Shown one piece after another: positions 7,814-10,884 of a stretch of 10,884 bases of DNA. The DNA comes from Lachnospiraceae bacterium (lineage in GTDB: Bacteria > Bacillota > Clostridia > Lachnospirales > Lachnospiraceae): contig JAAVAA010000034.1 of assembly GCA_014804285.1 (NCBI GenBank), positions 1 to 10,884 of the forward strand, given 5' to 3'. Every line of letters begins with the position of its first letter. The first letter of the stretch is position 1. The position numbers and the translations under genes are program-made. Under the pieces are notes generated by a model. It saw only the letters and a list, made by a program, of their open reading frames with translations, searched no databases and had not been told where the DNA came from.

Positions 7814-7873
7814 TTGAAAGAGGACACTAAAAGACACAGAAAGACACTATAGAAATCTGGTAGTATTACAATA
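7814..7873 (+). repeat. Tandem cassette repeat, copy B
   Basis: The partner of 7707-7766, 57 of 60 bases identical. All three GACAC units are intact in this copy. Confidence 0.88.
7823..7872 (+). promoter_or_regulatory. GACAC array with promoter-like -10, copy B (late-operon type)
   Basis: GACAC begins at 7823, 7833 and 7843, precisely ten bases apart, and TACAAT is at 7867-7872, 18 bases after the last GACACT. This copy lies directly upstream of the HNH gene, where a phage late promoter is expected. A terminator stands between it and the gene. Confidence 0.6.
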
Positions 7874-7893
7874 ACAGAGAAATCAAAAACGGG

Positions 7894-7920
7894 GCTTCGC
7901 AGAAATGCGGGGCTTTTTTT
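7894..7920 (+). terminator. Intrinsic terminator before the HNH gene
   Basis: GCTTCGCA (7894-7901) pairs with TGCGGGGC (7906-7913), eight pairs including two G-T, closed by a GAAA tetraloop and followed by seven T (7914-7920). A transcript from the -10 at 7867 would end after about 40-45 bases. Its place between promoter-like array and gene suggests either an end for upstream transcription or an antitermination-controlled leader. Confidence 0.75.
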
Positions 7921-7944
7921 ATGCCATGAAAGGAGGAGGCCGCC

Positions 7945-8175
7945 ATGCCATACAGACCCAAGCGTCCATGTTCCTATCCGGGATGCCCTTGCCTTACGGA
8001 CGGGAGGTGCTGTGAGGAACACCAGAAAATTATCACGTCGCATTATAACAGGTATGAGCGCGACCCGGAGAGCAAGCGCAGGTATGGCCGCGCATGGAGG
8101 AGGATTCGGGATGGATACCTGTCAAAACATCCCATGTGCGAGAAATGCCAGCAGGCCGGGAAGTGCAAGGAGTAA
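7945..8175 (+). pseudogene. HNH endonuclease gene, 3' part lost
   Basis: A 76-codon remnant of the small phage HNH endonuclease usually located before the terminase genes, which helps DNA packaging in such phages. The start ATG 7945 has a strong site, AAAGGAGGAGG, eight bases upstream. The opening RPCSYPGCPCLTDGRCCEEH and later YGRAWRRIRDGYLSKHPMCEKCQQAGK match the family N-terminal half: the first cysteine pair, the linker and the CxxC knuckle. The HH...N...H catalytic part is absent. After about 8165 the sequence switches to group II intron maturase DNA in another frame, giving a stop at 8173-8175. The product, if made, cannot be a nuclease. Confidence 0.85.
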
Positions 8176-8758
8176 ACGGGCATCAGAGAGACTGTTGAAA
8201 AGCAGTACGGAATATCTTGAGGAGAAACTGAAACTGACAGTGAACCGAGAGAAAAGCCTTACAGTCAGCGTGTTTGCAATCCGAAATTTTAAGTTTCTTG
8301 GCTTTGCGCTGGGAAGGAACGGGAATGGTATTTATATCAGGGTTCACCCAAAGTCATGGAAAAAGTTCAAGTCAAAACTGAAAGACCTGTCTTCCCACAG
8401 GTCTGTGCAGAGCATCAAGCCAAGCCTTTGTAATATCAAGGTGTATGCGAGAGGATGGTTGAACTACTATGGAATAGCAAGCATGAAGAACAACATAGAC
8501 GACATCAACGGATGGCTTTATCACAGGATTCGGATGTGTATATGGAAGCAATGGAAGAAGCCAAAAACAAAGGTGCGCAACCTGATAAAGTTGGGAGTAC
8601 CAAAAGATTTGGCGTTGCAGACAGGAAACAGCCGACGAGGCTATTGGTTCACAACGCATACTGTTGCCATAAATATGACAATGACAAAAGAAAGACTGAT
8701 AAACAGTGGCTTTTATGATTTAGCCGAAGCCTATCAGTCAGTGCACGTCAACTATTGA
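8167..8758 (+). pseudogene. ltrA: Group II intron reverse transcriptase/maturase, C-terminal fragment
   Basis: About 196 codons remain, with no start of their own; an open frame from 8012 merely runs through the HNH gene out of frame. The fragment begins at SKRASERLLKS, a few residues after where the YADD active site would be, then the thumb (LEEKLKLTVNREKS, FLGFALGRNGNGIYIR) and maturase domain X (ARGWLNYYGIASMKNNIDDI, RRGYWFTTHTVAINMTMTKE, stop after YQSVHVNY). No endonuclease zinc domain follows domain X, and the ORF stops two bases before domain V, as in compact bacterial introns. It cannot reverse transcribe. The symbol is used in the generic sense of intron maturase. Confidence 0.87.
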
Positions 8759-8759
8759 A

Positions 8760-8829
8760 AGCGCCGTATACCGAACGGTTTGTACGGTGCTGTGAGAGGA
8801 CGGGAACTAATCACTCCCTCCTACTCGAT
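8760..8829 (+). ncRNA. Group II intron domains V and VI
   Basis: Domain V is at 8760-8791: AGCGCCGTA pairs with TACGGTGCT (nine pairs, one G-T), starts with the AGC catalytic triad and has a short inner stem ACC/GGT. Domain VI follows at about 8796-8824: AGGA-C-GGGA pairs with TCCCTCCT around an A-containing loop. CTACTCGAT ends the intron. Without domain I this RNA cannot splice. Confidence 0.75.
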
Positions 8830-8897
8830 GTTTACAAAGTATTCTTTTTGCGATAGAATACAGGCTGTAAGGGGTGTTCGTTTTTGAAGTATAAAAG

Positions 8898-8953
8898 CAC
8901 AAGATATAGTGGTTGGTGAGAAAATATGGAGAGAATAGACACCCTATCTTGTA
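8898..8953. promoter_or_regulatory. Pair of NrdR-box-like motifs or hairpin, orphaned
   Basis: CACAAGATATAGTG (8898-8911) resembles the NrdR-box pattern CACWATATATWGTG with one clear mismatch. CACCCTATCTTGTA (8940-8953) is a poorer second motif exactly 42 bases downstream, about four helical turns. The two also form an inverted repeat (ACAAGATA with TATCTTGT, extended with one mismatch to AAAAGCACAAGATA), so a hairpin is an alternative. No ribonucleotide reductase gene lies nearby in the window. Confidence 0.3.
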
Positions 8954-9069
8954 CTTTTTCCGCTGAGAAGTATCCGCTAATATTGTATTAAAGTTTGTCC
9001 CTGAATATGGGTACAATTTGAGCACACCAGCATTGAAACCATATAAATGAGGAATGAGAACGCATCAAA

Positions 9070-9294
9070 ATGATACGATTCCGTAAGAAAAAGCAATATA
9101 AAACAGTACTTGCAACGAACAGGAAAAAGAGTTCGAATGAAAAATATGCAACTGAGATAGCAGCGCAATGGAACGTGAAATACAATGATGACCATAAGGG
9201 TTATGTGACAAAATTTGAGATTGATGATGAATATTTTCCGCAATTTGAGGTTCAGGTTGTTGGCGGAGAATTTTCAGCAGATCAACACAATTAA
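9070..9294 (+). pseudogene. Small remnant, possibly of the 'ADP-ribosylation/crystallin J1'-annotated family
   Basis: A 74-codon frame from ATG 9070 without a good ribosome site (GAGG is about 17 bases away). Its centre, EKYATEIAAQWN then GYVTKFEIDDEYFPQFEVQVVGG, resembles the middle of a small domain often annotated 'ADP-ribosylation/crystallin J1', whose members continue after VGG with a conserved segment like ELWVPAEELEEFN. Here that segment is missing and the frame ends in FSADQHN. The first ~20 residues are basic low-complexity sequence that does not match the family start. I read it as a fragment broken at both ends; a short real gene is possible. Function unknown. Confidence 0.4.
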
Positions 9295-9471
9295 ATGAAT
9301 TGGGAGTTTCATAATATAATATTTTGCATAATGATTGGCAGTCAGCATATTATTTCAATGTTTAGAGGAGCTAGCGGCATTAACGCTTTAGAGAGAAGAA
9401 AAACTTGTAATGACCGTTTGCAGAAGGTAGAATAGGGGAATAGAAAATTTGCAAGAAGGAGTAGTAAGACC

Positions 9472-10227
9472 ATGATCAATAGAGACGATTATCCATATTT
9501 GTATGAAACACATATGCATACCAGCCAGGCAAGCAAATGCGCGCGCGCGGCAGGAAGAGAGATGGCGGAGGCAGCAAAGGCAGCAGGCTATGCGGGAGTT
9601 ATCATTACAGATCACAGCTGGTACGGAAATAACTGTATCGATTCCTCTCTGCCCTGGGAGCAGTGGGTCAAAGCTTTTAGTAAAGGTTACGAGGATGCCA
9701 AAAACTGGGGAGATGAAAATGATTTCTCTGTATTTTTTGGATATGAGTCAAATTATAATGCAACGGAATTTCTGATTTATGGTGTGGATCCGGATTGGCT
9801 GATTGCGCATCCGCAGATTAAGACGGCAACTATAAAGGAACAATATGAAATGATCCATGGGGAGGGCGGACTTGTGATTCATGCCCATCCTTTTCGGGAG
9901 GCAGGATATATTTCCGAAATCCGGCTTTTTCCGGAGTATGTGGATGGAGTGGAAACCGTCAATGCAACGCATTCCTGTCATTTGAGTCAGAGCCATAATA
10001 ACCCTGAATTTGATGTCCGTGCCCGGGCATATGCCAGAGAGAATCATCTTCCTATGACAGCGGGATCGGATATCCATGATACCCGTCTTTTGGGTGGGGG
10101 CGTGGCTTTTAAGCGAAAATTAAAATCCGTCAAGGATTATTGTAATGCTATTTTGACAGGCGAGGATTATCTATTGACCAATGGAGACAATTGGTTTGAC
10201 AAAAATGGGTCGCTCATTGAAGTATAA
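9472..10227 (+). CDS. PHP-domain metal-dependent phosphoesterase
   Basis: A full-length 251-residue member of the PHP superfamily, hydrolases that bind two or three metal ions and cleave phosphoester bonds in small molecules (histidinol-phosphate phosphatase and YciV-type proteins belong here). All metal-binding motifs are visible in order: H14-x-H16 in ETHMHTS, D47-H48 in IITDHSW, E92 in FGYE, H137/H139 in VIHAHPFRE, and D200/H202 in GSDIHD. ATG 9472 is supported by AAGGAG ten bases upstream. No signal peptide, so cytosolic. The substrate cannot be told from sequence. It precedes a flavoprotein by 106 bases on the same strand with no terminator between them, so they may be co-transcribed. 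The gene looks chromosomal and marks the right border of the degraded mobile region. Confidence 0.9.
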   Translation: MINRDDYPYLYETHMHTSQASKCARAAGREMAEAAKAAGYAGVIITDHSWYGNNCIDSSLPWEQWVKAFSKGYEDAKNWGDENDFSVFFGYESNYNATEFLIYGVDPDWLIAHPQIKTATIKEQYEMIHGEGGLVIHAHPFREAGYISEIRLFPEYVDGVETVNATHSCHLSQSHNNPEFDVRARAYARENHLPMTAGSDIHDTRLLGGGVAFKRKLKSVKDYCNAILTGEDYLLTNGDNWFDKNGSLIEV

Positions 10228-10333
10228 ATGGCGGGAAATTGAAAACCAGATACGCATAGACTAAACAAATGCTGGAAGCAGTATTGAAGTTATGGTATCC
10301 TAAGAATAGAGTAAAACAGAAAAGAGGGATAAA

Positions 10334-10884
10334 ATGCCAAATCAATTTGATGTAATTATTATAGGCGCTGGTCCCGGCGGGATTTTTTGTGCCTACGAAT
10401 TAATGGATAAAAAGAAAGATTTGAAAGTTCTGATAGTGGAAAAGGGGCGTTCCATCGAAAAGAGACAGTGCCCGAAGCGCATCACGAAGCAGTGCGTAGG
10501 TTGTCAGCCCTGTTCTATCACCACCGGCTTTGCTGGAGCAGGTGCTTTTTCTGATGGAAAGCTTTCCCTGTCTCCGGATGTGGGCGGAAATCTTCCTTCC
10601 ATTCTCGGATATGATGAAACCGAAAAGCTGATCAAGGAATCCGATGATATTTATCTGAAATTTGGTGCAGATACGGCTGTTTATGGTGTGGACAAGCAGG
10701 CGGAGATACGTGAGATCCGCAGGAAAGCCATTGTGGCAAACCTGAAACTGGTGGAATGTCCAATCCGCCATCTGGGAACGGAGGAAGGTTACAAGATTTA
10801 CGAAAAGCTTCAACATCATCTGGAAGAGCAGGGAGTAACACTGTTGTTTAATACGATGGTGGATGAGATTCTGGTAGAGGATGG
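10334..10884 (+). CDS. FAD-dependent oxidoreductase (COG2509-like), N-terminal part, runs off the window
   Basis: The first 183 codons of a flavoprotein dehydrogenase, cut by the window edge; no stop appears. It starts with the FAD-binding Rossmann fold DVIIIGAGPGG (6-16), and VLIVEKG at 32-38 ends the second strand with the acidic residue that holds the ribose. A cysteine cluster follows (C46, C54, C57, C60) leading into the motif TTGFAGAGAFSDGKL, as in the uncharacterised FAD-dependent dehydrogenases of COG2509. The cluster may be redox-active or bind metal. Start ATG 10334 has AGAGGG five bases upstream. It lies 106 bases after the PHP gene on the same strand. The family is clear; the substrate is not known. 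Confidence 0.88.
   Translation, partial: MPNQFDVIIIGAGPGGIFCAYELMDKKKDLKVLIVEKGRSIEKRQCPKRITKQCVGCQPCSITTGFAGAGAFSDGKLSLSPDVGGNLPSILGYDETEKLIKESDDIYLKFGADTAVYGVDKQAEIREIRRKAIVANLKLVECPIRHLGTEEGYKIYEKLQHHLEEQGVTLLFNTMVDEILVED

Larger units (their letters stand above)
7531..7944. other. Regulatory interval between the orphan gene and the HNH gene
   Basis: No believable gene is present. Short ORFs exist on both strands, but GACAC units recur every ten bases, not in multiples of three, and the hairpins argue for regulatory DNA. From left to right it holds the divergent orphan promoter, a featureless A+T-rich stretch (about 7610-7706), two tandem promoter-like cassettes 107 bases apart, a terminator and the HNH ribosome site. 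Confidence 0.7.
8167..8829 (+). mobile_element. 5'-truncated group II intron
   Basis: The right part of a bacterial group II intron: the C-terminal third of its reverse transcriptase/maturase followed by RNA domains V and VI. All of domains I-III and the reverse transcriptase active site are gone. The left edge is the junction with the HNH gene near 8165-8170. The right edge is placed at CTACTCGAT (8821-8829), which fits an intron 3' end. The DNA after 8829 does not restore the HNH frame, so this is a deletion or rearrangement scar and not a clean insertion. Confidence 0.8.

Noticed and set aside
7632..7837. Short ORFs on both strands through the GACAC cassettes (for example 7632-7817 plus and 7604-7837 minus)
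   Set aside because: The repeat units are spaced ten bases apart, which breaks any reading frame. There is no ribosome site, and the hairpins and -10-like elements explain the sequence better.
7707..7873. CRISPR-like repeat array
   Set aside because: There are only two 60-base copies in direct tandem, with internal promoter-like structure, no spacer series and no cas genes.
8012..8758. A 248-residue ORF read as an intact maturase gene starting at 8012
   Set aside because: Its first ~50 codons are the HNH gene in the wrong frame. Recognisable maturase sequence begins only near 8167 and lacks the catalytic domain.
9539..9549. GCGCGCGCG run as a possible Z-DNA or regulatory element
   Set aside because: It lies within the PHP gene and simply encodes Cys-Ala-Arg-Ala codons in a conserved reading frame.

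Overview
The window looks like a degraded prophage or defence-island segment in the chromosome of a low-GC Gram-positive anaerobe, most likely a Clostridia/Lachnospiraceae-type gut bacterium. Signs are strong AGGAGG-type ribosome sites, A+T-rich accessory genes beside more balanced core-like genes, a DUF1492-type phage regulator, an HNH start of the kind found before phage terminase genes, and a Firmicutes-like PHP gene and COG2509-like flavoprotein. The assignment comes from family resemblance alone.

Layout: (1) 11-2590 encodes a single-chain restriction-modification protein: PD-(D/E)xK-like N-terminal domain, N6-adenine methylase, and one target-recognition half-domain with a coiled coil. 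(2) 2655-3074 encodes a DUF1492-like phage regulator, followed by a strong hairpin terminator. (3) 3130-3693, minus strand, is a HEPN-like orphan with its own promoter. (4) 3772-3860 is a phased GACAC motif array joined to a C-terminal fragment of a second DUF1492 gene. (5) 3861-6438 is a complete but dead IS21-family element with exact ends and an 8-bp target duplication inside that second DUF1492 fragment; istA and istB carry a frameshift and two nonsense codons. (6) The rest of the DUF1492 fragment and a decayed terminator follow. (7) 6601-7530, minus strand, is a very A+T-rich 309-residue orphan. (8) 7707-7920 holds two tandem copies of a promoter-like GACAC array plus hairpin; the second hairpin is a good intrinsic terminator. 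(9) 7945-8175 is the 5' part of an HNH endonuclease gene, fused to a 5'-truncated group II intron (maturase C terminus plus domains V and VI, to about 8829). (10) About 8830-9471 is gene-poor, with a possible NrdR-box pair and a broken small ORF. (11) 9472-10227 is a PHP-domain hydrolase, and 10334 to the edge is an FAD oxidoreductase; these look chromosomal.

Main idea: the order 'DUF1492 gene, terminator, reverse-strand accessory gene, GACAC array' occurs twice in a row, with a different accessory gene each time. This suggests that the interval between the DUF1492 regulator and a late-type promoter array is a fixed cargo (moron/defence) slot, and that two such slots were stacked by recombination and then broken by an IS and an intron. 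A restriction enzyme, a HEPN-like protein and an unknown A+T-rich protein fit a phage-defence cargo, but only the restriction enzyme has a function readable from the sequence.
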